From: Pseudoscleropodium purum
Lineage: Eukaryota; Streptophyta; Bryopsida; Hypnales; Brachytheciaceae
Length of the DNA: 64,000 nucleotides
NCBI GenBank assembly: GCA_963969395.1
Contig: OZ017800.1
Coordinates: 12,556,479 to 12,620,478 of the forward strand
Direction: 5' to 3'
Part shown: positions 23,146 through 34,453 of the stretch, one piece after another
Position numbering within the stretch: the first letter of the stretch is position 1
Layout: the number at the start of each line of letters is the position of its first letter
Notes under the pieces: model-generated
Seen by the model: only the letters and a program-made list of their open reading frames with translations
Told to the model about the DNA's origin: nothing
The model's database searches: none
Program-made: the position numbers and the translations under genes

Positions 23146-25762
23146 AGACATCGAGTATACAACATACAGTTGCAACCAAACCCCCTATGTGTTCCCAAAG
23201 CGTGCTCCTCTCTACCCGACACCGTGTTTGTTTTCTTTGGAAAAGGTCTTTGTATGGAGATCCAAGATAGTGTAGTGTAAAACCAAAAAATTGAGATTAA
23301 CCTCAAAAATTGGAGAAATAGCCATCCAAAAATTGGAGAAAAACCAACTAGCTAACCAATAGGCAATTAGAAGGAGGTTGACAATCAAAAGGGAGTTTGT
23401 CTACATGATTGGTGGGTTGTTTGATCAAGTGACTAGGTTGCTTGATTGAATGGCCAAACTACATCATACATCCCAAAACATCAAAACTACATAAGGAGGA
23501 TATCCAATTGGGTCCTCATCTTGTTTTTTTTTTATTTTGAAAGAAGGATTAGCTATTTTTTCCAAAAATCTCAAAACAAAAATAAAAAAACCCACCTAGA
23601 GTGATCAGAGTGAAAGAGAGGATTAAAATTTCAGATTATAGCCTGGTCAACCAGGTTTGACCAAGGCCAAAATAAGCCCCTTTGTGCACCAAAACTTATT
23701 AGAGAGTCTGTAAGGTAAGTGAGGGAAAAAATTCAGATTTCCATCGAAATACTAGAGTGATCCAGGCATTGAGTGAGTGGAGAGGTGAAGTCTGAATTTT
23801 CAGATTAAAAAGTCAACCAAAATTGACTGAGAGGGCTAAAATCCAGAACACATTCAAAGAGTGCTTACAGAGAGTCTAGATCATATTGAAACAAATTGAA
23901 GTGAACCAGAGAAGTGTTAAGCATGGTTGTCACATTGGACAGATTACTATTCATTTCACGTCCTATAGGACGTGAAATGAATAGTAATTTGTCCAATGTG
24001 ACAACCATGGTATTAAGTCTTACAAGAGTGGTTGTGAGGTGTGTATTTTGGAAGTCAAATACTAAAAAACAAAAGAGTGGAATCAAAGTGCTTGGAAATC
24101 ATTCTAGGACTAGCTATATTATGAGAAAAATAGGAAAGGTTAGTGAGGAATATTTAGGCTTACAAAGATGGTTAGCTAGAGTTCAAAAAGTAGATTTTCT
24201 CCAAAGATTTGGATCTAGAAAAATCACTAAAAAATAGTGAAAATTTGAAAAATAAAAAATAAAAAATTAGCAAGGGAAGTTGATAGGAAATAGAAGGCGT
24301 TGGAAAGCATTTTCAAGATTGTCTTTCAAAAACCAAGATTTAAAAAAAATAAAATAAAATGCAGACAAAATACAAGAAAGTCATGGAGGAGACACACAAA
24401 AAAGCAATGGAATTGGACACACAAGTCATTCACAAGGAAAACCACGATGTGGAGGTGAGAACTTAATCACAACCCTTTAAGTGTGTTTTAATTCTTTAAT
24501 TTGGTATTACTTATCCACAGAAATTAAGATTGTAGTTAGTAATTACGATCAGACCAATTAAGTCAATTAAAAAGTATAATTAAAAATAATAATTGAATAG
24601 GGAATTTCTATAGCTTTCAAACGAGATATTAAACATAGAAAATTGATAAAAATTGATTAAACAACAAGTAGTTGAAGTTAGCTTTAATAATGGTTGGAAG
24701 TATAAAAGTTCATCCAAAGAAATATTTTGAAAGCACCTTAGAATCTACATTAGAGTTAGTGACCCAAGGTAAAGAAAAAGGAACAAAAGGAATTAGAAGC
24801 ATAAATAATTTCAAGTTTTCAAAGGTAAAAAAGAATTATGTGAGAATTTTGATGAACTGGACAACGGTCAAAATTCTCTCATAAATAAAATTTACCTTGA
24901 AGTCAAAGAGAATTTACACTATAATTTTACAAACCAAAACAAGAATTACTGAGGAAAAGTATTAAAAATTAAAAACATAAAAAACCAAAAGATAAAGAAG
25001 TAACAAACCAATAGAAAATCTTAACGGAATATTTTGAATTTAAATAGATAGAATATTTTAGAGAATAATTTTAGGATTTAAAAAGTATTTTAAGAAAAAT
25101 TGGACATTTATTGAAGAACTTGAATTAAGATGAAGTTTTAATTAGAAGGAATTGATGAAGTCAACCAAAATGACCAAATTCCATCAAATTCAAAACTTAG
25201 CTAGAAGATAGAAAGCAGAATTTTATCCAACAAACAAAATCCATTTTTGATAGTTAGAGAATACAAAATTGGTGAATGAAATTTTGAATGGTAAAAGTGT
25301 TTAAACTTCATCCTTAAATATCTTTTAGGAATCATGGTAGAATTTTAGAATCTTAATCATTTTCGAAAAAACATAAAAAAAACCTACAAATCGACTTAAG
25401 TACATTTTTCCTTTTTTATAAAACTCTTTAACCCTCAAATCGTCCAATTTCACCGAAAAACATTTGCTTTTATCACCAAATTACAATGTCAACTTAGTAA
25501 AAAGCTCCATTGCTCTGAAGGCAGCTTGTTGCTATAGATCAACTCACTCATAGAATTTAGATTGATAGAACTTGGTTGTGCATGTTTGGTCTCAAGGGTG
25601 GAGATCAAGATACTCACATTACCAAAAAGAAATATGAGGTTAAAAGACAAAACATGCATAACACCAATCAATTTACAACTCCTTAAAATCTGCTCTACAA
25701 TTCTTTAAGATGAATTTTCAATGTGATTTTTTCTCCAAGCTCTAGCATATTTGAGGTTAACT
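23146..25762. other. AT-rich intergenic DNA, one palindrome, no gene
   Basis: Apart from the palindrome at 23,922-24,009, this is A-rich sequence with short frames of biased composition only. I see no conserved motif, RNA gene or intact transposon. Confidence 0.5.
23922..24009. repeat. 88-bp near-perfect palindrome
   Basis: Centred on TCCTATAGGA at 23,961-23,970. Each 44-base arm begins CATGGTTGTCACATTGGAC and matches the other except for one position that becomes a G-U pair in RNA. There is essentially no loop. It could be a tiny foldback/MITE-type element or fold into a long hairpin RNA. Bases TTAAG on the left and ATTAAG on the right may be a remnant target duplication, though they do not abut the palindrome symmetrically. 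Confidence 0.9.
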
Positions 25763-25770
25763 TCCAAGAG

Positions 25771-26221
25771 CAAGGTTGATAGGACAGTCGGACGTCTGGG
25801 ACGTCTGGACGCGGACGTTGTGTCCGCAGCGTCCGCTAACATTCGCGGTTCCGGCGGACACAGCGGCCACCGGGACCGCCCCGTCCGCTTCGACCACCCT
25901 ATTTCCCCCGACTGCAAAAATATATTTCATATTTTAGCTTTTACATAAATAGTGATATACAACTCTATTGAATCGCAATTGCAATATAAGAAAAATCAAA
26001 ATCCAAATGACTTCACTCTCAATCTCTCATTGGTGAAAACAATCAAAACAAAAAACCCAAAACGGGTTTTCTAAGCTGCCCCGTTCGTCTGCCCTGTCTG
26101 TTCGCCCCGCCTGTCCGCCTTCCGACGGCGGGAGGGATGCTGCGTCCGCTGGCGTCCATGAGGACGGACGTCCGGGTTACGGACGCTATTTTGGGGCGGA
26201 CGTACTGATTTGTCAACCCTG
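25771..26221 (+). mobile_element. 451-bp non-autonomous hAT deletion derivative
   Basis: Flanked by a perfect 8-bp target duplication TCCAAGAG (25,763-25,770 and 26,222-26,229), the hallmark of hAT insertion. The left 140 bp match the end at 7,284-7,470. The right 300 bp match 20,188-20,485, including the AT-rich subterminal stretch. It is an internally deleted copy of the large element and shows which two end types belong together. Confidence 0.92.
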
Positions 26222-26229
26222 TCCAAGAG

Positions 26230-28388
26230 CCCTCAACACTAGAAAAATAAGATTTGCAATAGGCACCCTTGCATAGGTTCTTGCCTAGAAAAAATCATAA
26301 TCATTCATTTTCTAAATCGGAATTTTGATGCTAAAATTAGACTTCAATGAAAATTTGTCAAAAAACACCCTATTAAAAGTAGTAACTTGGTAAGGTTTTA
26401 TTTAACTTCAAAGTTCTTCAATACTAGAATTTGGTGCCTTGGGCATTTTGAGATTATATATTAAATTAGATATTTTTGCACATGGAACATTAAGTCTTGC
26501 CTGTGAAATGGGCCCAAGCAAGTTGGATTTCTCTAAGGGAGAATGTAGGAATTTTTTGTTTTTCACACAATCTTATTTTTTTATTTTTTAATTCATATTT
26601 GCAATCAAAAAACCCAAATTAGCTAAGGGAGGTCTAGAATGTACCCTACGCACAACTCAAAATAGTTTGTTTTTTTTTTACTTATATCCTCGGGAACCCC
26701 AAATTACCTTGTTAGGCCCACTTTGTGGGCAGGATTTAGCGTCTTGCTTTTTGCATTACTGGAATCAATATGTAGAAACATAAAAGCAAAAATAAAACTT
26801 GAGTAGTTCTCAAATAGTCAATGTGTATTGAATGGTTCGAATGCTAAGGGCAATGAATAAATTGTAAAGTTTCTTGCACATGCAAATGTTGTCTTTTAAT
26901 CTCCATGTACTTTTCATTTTGTAGAACTCCTGTAGTTTCATTTGATTTGAGTATATTACAACCTTCAATTCATCCAGTCTTTTACACCTCAAGTACATGA
27001 AGGAGGGGCATGCTTTGTTTTTCGTGCCTTGTTGTGTGCAGTCCCTCGAGCTTCGAAAAATTCCCGACTTCTTCGCTTTGTTGCAAGCTCTTTCAACTGC
27101 AAACAGGGGTTCATTCTTTGCAAACTAAGGTTAGTCCTTTTCCTTCATTGTAAGTGATTAAGTTCACTTCACTTCAAAAAAGGATGTGTTCATTCAGTTT
27201 TCAAGAATTCTTCTACTTTCAATGAGGACAAGCTTCAGGAATGCGGTGTACCACGAAGTTCATGTCATTACTTGTAAATTTTTAAGGAGTTAGGCACTTG
27301 TAATAATGTTGCCGCACTACTCCTCGTAGTTACACTCCTTTTTACATTAGGGTTGTCTACTCTAATGTGATTCAACCAATCTACATTGTTGCATATGTAA
27401 GTATGAAGTGGGAAGCACTTTCAAACTTGAAGTGTACTTGAGCAATACACGCTCCTTTGCCTCCTAGAATTTCTTCTTCCAAAAGTACTTTGTGCTTTGC
27501 ACTCTAATTTCCACCCTTCAAAAAAGCACATGCTTCACTGTTCACTTCAGAATTCCAGCCTTCTCATTCAATTCATTTTGACTCTCGAGTCTTGACATGT
27601 CTATCCCCACATTCCATTATACTTGGGAATGGATTCAATTTTTATGTAATTCTTTTGATTCATTTATTTCACGATGGTGGAGGAGAAAAAGACCAGAAGT
27701 TACGGAAGAAGGAACAAATTGAGAAGGATTACTCCCCATGGCCCACTCCGAGTGTGGCAAATGAAGAATACTTACGATTTCGAGTACAATTGAATGTGAA
27801 AAGGATTAGACTGGCTTTCATACTCGATGTAAGAATCGAATGAAGACACTTGATGTCAAAGGGTAACACAAGCATGGCTTCCCACGATTCTCACAGATCT
27901 TTGAAATCAGTTAGTTTCATCGTGCCGTAGGTGTTCAGTCGATGCGATCGCCCCCAACACAAACCCCACGAGATTTTTTTTGAAATTCAGAAGCTTGTGG
28001 TGACCGTGGAGGGGCCTCACTACGAGCATCCACGCACAATTCCAGGGAGTGAGTCAATCAACTTCAAACACAATCCAATCGTAAATTTCTTTTTTGAAAT
28101 TGAGAAGTCCTACATAACATTGTATAACCAGGCAAGGGTGCTCTTCATGCTGGGAAGGTGTTAAGCTTTGCTAAATGCCTGAGAGGGACTTATCAGATAA
28201 TTTAAGGATTGGGGATGGCTGAGGAGCCATAGAAGACAATTTTGTTCACTGTAGAAGTCCCCTTTCACAAAAGGGACCCTGCGTCATCGGTAAACAATGT
28301 TACATGCCCCTGGGCACCGAGGCACCGCAGCGTCACTACAAGCTCCGCACAAGCATTCAATCACTAAAGCAATGGCCACATTGATTAC
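26230..28388. other. Repeat-rich DNA with no recognised gene
   Basis: Mixed AT-rich sequence. Short frames at 27,592-27,843 and 27,931-28,164 have near-average composition and might be remnants of exons, but I cannot assign them. Nothing else is supported. Confidence 0.4.
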
Positions 28389-28439
28389 TTGAAGACAATC
28401 ACTTCATTTGCGAAGGAGGGAGGATCTAGTCCTGGGTTG

Positions 28440-30439
28440 GATGAGTACTCTGCTGTTTTGCGGAAGGCCCTCGCCTGTTTTCTGATATTCAGAAATGGAA
28501 GCTTCAATTCACCTCTCTCTGCATTGATTTGTGAGTCCTGTGAAATGGTCACATTACGGAATGTATTTCAAGTATAAGGGACTTTCAATTAAATTCACAC
28601 AGTTTTGCAAACTGTTACGTACCTATTGTTGGTAAGAAATTAAAGGAAAAAACTGCTTGTGGTAAAAACTCCTTTTGGGCAATCAGAAACAGTGTCTGTT
28701 TAGAAATCAATGGTGATGCGTTGGCAGTGGGTAGGGAAATCACATGCTTTTCTCTAATACTCCCCAGACCGGTGGCTAGAACACTATCAAGTAACTAAAC
28801 AATCCAAGTTGAGATTGAGTGATACATTCAAAATCTGATGGTAACTTTCATGGATTTTATTGAATTGTAATAGCAGCAGGTGATTTCTTTCTGCTTCTGG
28901 AATGGCGAGACGAGTAACAGCACACTATTATTTAATTTATTGTACGCTGTTGGTGCAGGTAGACCTCGGAGGAGGTGCTGTACCCAATGACCAATTGATA
29001 CCCCATATGCAGTTTGAGGAAAATGTTGTTAAATCTTCAAGCCTCTTCAAGTATCTGGAAGAGAGCAAATCACACGATATATACATCATTTGCATTTGGA
29101 TAATAGCTATTACTGTTTGGACAAGCACGCCACTTTGATTGTCTCAGGAGAGTTGTTGAAAGGGAGAAGGTTTACAATGAGGTTGGTGACATTGGAAAAG
29201 ATGGCATAAGATTACGTGTCAAATGCTTGGTAATCACTTGGAACAAATTAGACTCCTGATGGAAGATTCATCCACATATATTCCACGATGAACTCGTATC
29301 CCTGTTCACTTACCGTGTGTACTGGTCATCTTGCCTGCAGTTGCTTCTGGGCAGGCTGAGGATGCTACAAGGGCCCGGTTATCTACATGAGCATGTGCCA
29401 CAACAGTACCGTACAACAATAATGAGACTAATCTGGTCATGTGAGACTTGCAAACGTTCACACGTACTCCAGGTGTGGCAATTTTCTGACCAAGGACTTA
29501 CCCTATTTTTGTACGGATTTCAGCACAAACTTTGAACAATCTTAACTAAAACTAAACCTTCCCTCACCCTTGGTGATATATGTACATGTGGTGTGTTTCG
29601 GAATTTGCGAAATTTAACGACTCAAAGCTTTGAAATTGGCTACTTAAGATTGAGGTAAATCTGACAAACTAGAATTGGTCGTTTTGATGAAGATAAGTAA
29701 TTTGCCTTCAAAAATTTGCTCGTGAGTTGGACCGCCTCACCTCGAACACCAGAGATGGAAAGGCCTCTCATTTCATGCCAGTACAATTCTGTATCATCAT
29801 CTGCTCAGACTTGAGAGTTCTGTTCAGTCTTTAGTTGAAGAAATGTTGATGACTCCAGAAATTTATGTCATGAATGAACATGTACTGATTTGCAATAGAA
29901 GTAGTGTTTTGTTGCTAGTACTTTGCAGGATATTTATAACTTCATGTCTACTTCGTGATGTTGATGAACAAGCACACGAGACTTTTATGCAATTTCTTTT
30001 GAAACAAAATGGATTTCATGTTAAACTAGTTGGACATGACGTATTTTCAGTTAATTTCTAGCTGGATGTTCCAATACCTCGTATGTGTTATCCCCTAAAT
30101 GCTCCGACATACACATTCTGCATGATGTACAAAGTGCTTCAGACTGAGGCATGTTTGTTCAAGTAACTTTTCATTCATCCAAAGTAATTCTTGACATTCC
30201 TATTTCACTAATTTCATGAATTTGAGGTAAATAATAGATTTGTAAACAGATATGAACCAAAATTTGCAAAATTTCAAAAAAGTATGTAGGTGTTAGAAGG
30301 GTTAAGAGGGATATGTTTGATCCCGTGGATGGCGTCGGTAAATGCAGGGGAATTGATCGTCTTCAACCCGAATGCAACCCAGCACCTTCCTGCTGCTGTG
30401 AATGCCGCATTTCTGGCCACATTAGACACTGACTATCTC
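28440..30439 (+). pseudogene. Fragments of a GH9 endoglucanase-like gene
   Basis: Three separated pieces fit plant glycoside hydrolase family 9 in the right order. First, 28,440-28,515 reads YSAVLRKALACF..FRNGS, like the N-terminal YxEALxKxxxFFxxQRSG segment. Second, 28,959-28,976 reads VDLGGG directly after a TTGGTGCAG splice-acceptor-like site, like the VDLxGGYYDAGD segment. Third, 30,335-30,439 reads NPNATQHLPAAVNAAFLATL, like the QPLQYxxNxAFLAxLYADYL segment. The catalytic parts are missing or unreadable. GH9 enzymes cut beta-1,4-glucan in walls. The third piece is the most convincing, the first two are weaker. Confidence 0.45.
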
Positions 30440-33170
30440 ATTATACTCATCCGCAGGCTCAAAGTTTTCTTTACAGTGTTGTTGAAGGTGGCAAAAATCA
30501 CTGGAGCTCCTGTGTACCGACGAGGGTTTCGGAATGACGATGCCGGGGGCGGTACATTAAGCCTTGTTTCGTGTTCCGATCATGTCTGCTGGGTGGCGGT
30601 TACCTTCGTGCTGGCCGTGATGTTCAGTCAGGCTATGGGCTCTCTGGAGTTACGACGAGGGCAGTCACGAGGGTTTCGCTGTAGAGTACAGTGGCGTTGA
30701 GCTTTTAGAGGAAGAGCTTGCCATGCCTATAACTTAACTTAGAGGCCATTTTCACGTTATTTGCTTGCTGGTTGTCCGCCTATGATCTTTTTGTTGAATG
30801 GGTGTGAGATTCGTGCACTGCAGACGCTCTAACAGACACGGTAAAATTTTTAGATCCTACAGTACGTCTCTCTGACAACCTATGACCGTGCAAACCCTCT
30901 CTGGCCCCACCGAGGACAGTTCGTCCAATAGTTTTCTTGTGGCAGTTTGACGCGTTTTGAACACTGTTCATCTTCTTCCTTTTGCAGCACGTCTCTCAGA
31001 AAATGCCACCACTCTGCGCAGCTCTAACTCCGGCAGAGAGCGGAAGATTGAACTTGTCAATATGGGAGTCTAGATTCCATACGAAGTGCTAAGTGCTTTG
31101 TATCTTCTGCAATTCAGGTCCACAGACACTCATCCGCAGGCTCAGAGTTTTCTTTTACTGTGGTGTTGAAGGTGGCAGCTCCTGTGTACCGACAAGGGTT
31201 TCGGATGCCGGGGGCGCTACATTAAACCTTGGTTTTGTCTTCCAATCCTATCTGCTGGGTGACGGTCATTAATATCAACAACGCAAAGTGTGATGTGATC
31301 ATCCAAGTAGAATGGTGTCAAGTGAGTTTGCAGCATTGCAAGGTTAAATTGGCTTCAACATTTCCAGTGATGAATCATGTCAAATGCACTCTTAAGAAGA
31401 TGTAACTTTGCACATGAACATTTTGCATCAACTTCAGCAACGGTCTCAAATGTTTTGTCCGTTTTACCAAGTCAGGTGTGCTCAAATCACAAGTGCCAGT
31501 TGTCTCAGGCTCTGTGCATGTTGTCTCAAAGTCATTTTGATAACTCAACACTTCAGCACTCAGGAGTGTACAGGACTCACGGGGATTTGAATTTGTGTGG
31601 GTTTTTGAAGCTTTTAAGGGTGTGAGAGCTTCCACGGGCTTTTGAGTGCTGGAGTGTGATTTTAAATTTGAAAAAATGGACTAGGTGCTTTGGATTTAAC
31701 TACACATTGTCTTATGATGAAGGCCAAATTTGGGTTAACATGAGATTTCTTTTGTTGAGCATGATTGGAGAGGAGGCTTGATACAAGATTTAGAAGGCTT
31801 GGTTCTTAGCAAATATTGTGGGTATGGCAACAACGTTTTTGAGAGTAGCTCTTGACATACTTAGCGTTGATTGTGCCAAAATCTTGAGTGCTAGGAGCTG
31901 TGAATTGGGAGGTATGGGTGTAAATGTAAACAGGTATTGGGAGTAGTATTAAGGCAGTGTAGTTTCACCGACATTCAACAATTGTCTTTCTTTCATAGGA
32001 ACAACTAAAGTAGCCTATAACCGTGAAATGAGCCTCGATATTCTTTGCTTTGTATGCATAGAATTCCCATTGAATTTGAGTGGAAATTATTTTTTTTTTC
32101 ATTTATTCAAAGATGAAATCACATGTCTTGTATAGTTCCTGAAATTTTTACATTTTTTTTGGAATTTATTGGAATTACTATGAATTTTGGAAGAAAAAAT
32201 GAAAGAAAATCATATCAAATAGAAAATACACTTCAAAAATATGGGAATTTTACCTTTCTTGGGCATGATTTGTAGATGCTTCTTTGATTTTTGTCTTGTA
32301 GCTTGCTTTTGAAGGGGTTTATTTTTGTCATCCACATTCTAAATCTAAATATATTTGTGTCTATTTAAAGTACTTCTTGATGCACTTTTGGCCAATGATA
32401 GAATTCCCATGTATTGTAGAGTGTGTGTTGAAGATATTCTTAGTACACCTTCTAGCCACGGTAAGGTCTTTGCTACTTTGTATTGTAGTTCCTCTTACAA
32501 CGGATAGTTATGCAAGCCCTCACACAAGATCAATAGTGCCATTAAGGATTGTTTGTCCAACAATTTCTGTACGAGAATTTGAGGTGCTTTGAACACTGTT
32601 CATCTTCTTCTTAGTGCACCACATAAAATGCTATCACTTTGTGCAAGTTTAGAACTTTGGGAGAGACTAGAAGATTGAACTTATAAATATGGGAGTCTAA
32701 ATATCAAAATAAGTGTTAAGTGCTTTGTATCTTTGGCATTATGTCTATATACATTCATTCAAAGGGCTGAAAGTTCTCTTTTATAATGGTGTTGAAGGAG
32801 GCAATGATCTTGGAGCTCTTGTATATTGACAAGGATTTTGGAATGATGAAGCTGAGGTACTACATCAAGCCTTGATTATGTCTTCCAATATTGTTTATTA
32901 GGTGGTTGCCTTTGTGTGGGTTGTAATGTTCAATGAGAGTTATGAACTCCTTGGAGATGTGACAAGGGCAATCTAATCCAAAACAAAGGTTTCACTATAC
33001 AATACAATGGATTTGAGTTTGGATTCACATTGAGCTTAGAAGAAGAGTTTAACATGCTTGGTATTTATTCTTTGTTTCTTATACCATGTTAATTTAGAGG
33101 CCATTTTCAAGTTGGTTGTCCATTTGAGATCTTTTTGCTAAATGCATGTGAGATTCATGATAGATTTTGA
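30440..33170 (+). repeat. Diverged tandem duplication of an about 650-bp block
   Basis: Sequence at 30,440-31,100 is repeated in part at 31,130-31,275 and almost fully at 32,420-33,170. Shared landmarks are the CTCATCCGCAGGCTCA segment, GTTGAAGGTGGCA, the GAACACTGTTCATCTTCTTC segment (30,960 and 32,592) and AGAGGCCATTTTCA (30,741 and 33,099). The last copy is far more AT-rich, and most differences from the first look like C-to-T or G-to-A changes. No gene function is seen in the block itself. Confidence 0.75.
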
Positions 33171-34453
33171 GAGAATTGTGTTTTTGTGCTTGATGGTGCA
33201 AGTTATAGAGCATGTTCATGAACATGGGTGGGGCATTAGGGCATTACAACTTTGAGTCTAATCTAATGTGTGAGCTTAAAGTTGGCAAATTCTCAACTAG
33301 GTGTCTAACTATGTCCAACTTCACTAAGTAGTGGCCATTTAGTCTGGTAATGAGAATGATTGCCTTTTAAGTGATGTCTAATGCTTATTAAAGATTACTT
33401 TGAAGGCAAAGCTAGTGTGAACTTGGCTTGTAATTAAAGGTATTATCACTTTTTGATATGATTGATTTGAATGTTTTTTGGGTATTGATTGTAGAGATAG
33501 GTGTAGGAAACATGTCAAGTGGAATTTCTTCACTGTAGTTAATTTTTAGAGTTGTGAACCAATGCAAGCCACTCTATTGATTTATTGTATGTGGGATGTG
33601 GTAGAAGTTTAGTTCATAGTGTAAAATACATCTGTATTGTTAAGCTAAATTGTTGGGAAGCTAGATTCTAATATGTAATTCCCATGCCTAGCATGTTGTA
33701 TCTACATTGAATGTTGGGTACCAAAGCTTCTTTTGAAATGTATTAGAGTTGGTAAGGTAGTGAACATGTGGGTCATTTTGAGTTTGTGGGGGATCAAGTC
33801 TAGGAGTTTCATCTTCACTCATGTGATATAAATTGTCTTTCAAACAAAATTGATTTTCTACAAAAAAAAAAGTAGGTTTGTTGAGTTCCATACTTGAGGT
33901 TTGAAGTTAAAAGTGTGGGTTAACTCAAGTGAAAAGGAGAGGTAGTCTAGGCTATGTCTTTTATGGTGTGCAAGCAATGGTTCTTGGAAATGTTGAAAGG
34001 AAATTTTGATAATTTCTTATTAGTGTTTGAATTCAAGGCCACATGCACATTCTCAAAGTAGTTGTTTGAGTTCTTTTGTTAAAAGGATTGAGCCTTTTTG
34101 AAGCTTGCAGAAATGAAGACAATTGATCTTTGTATGAAGTCATGGATTCAGCTCATGGAATGGCACTTTGTGCTTTGTGAATTATTGTTTGCACTTTGTA
34201 GGATACACAAGGCACTTATGTGGATGGGAGATTGGTATATGCAATTATCGTTGTAAGATATATGATGGACGAAATAGTTAGTGAGCTTTTGCATGCAAAA
34301 AAGGTAAATATGTTTTTTGCTTCTAATCACAAATCTTGCACATGTCAATAGATTTGATAGACATTGGCTCTATCTTTGATTTTGTCATGTTGTCTATGTT
34401 ATGAAAGCCATTGTTTTTCTAAAGTTTGATTCATCATGTGGTTTGGGATGTAG
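33171..34453. other. Upstream region of the hydrolase-NBS-LRR gene
   Basis: AT-rich with no separate gene. The hydrolase exon opens after GTTTGGGATGTAG (34,441-34,453), which fits a splice acceptor with an in-frame TAG just before the coding part. A short upstream exon carrying the start codon is therefore expected within this stretch, but I could not place it. Confidence 0.4.
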
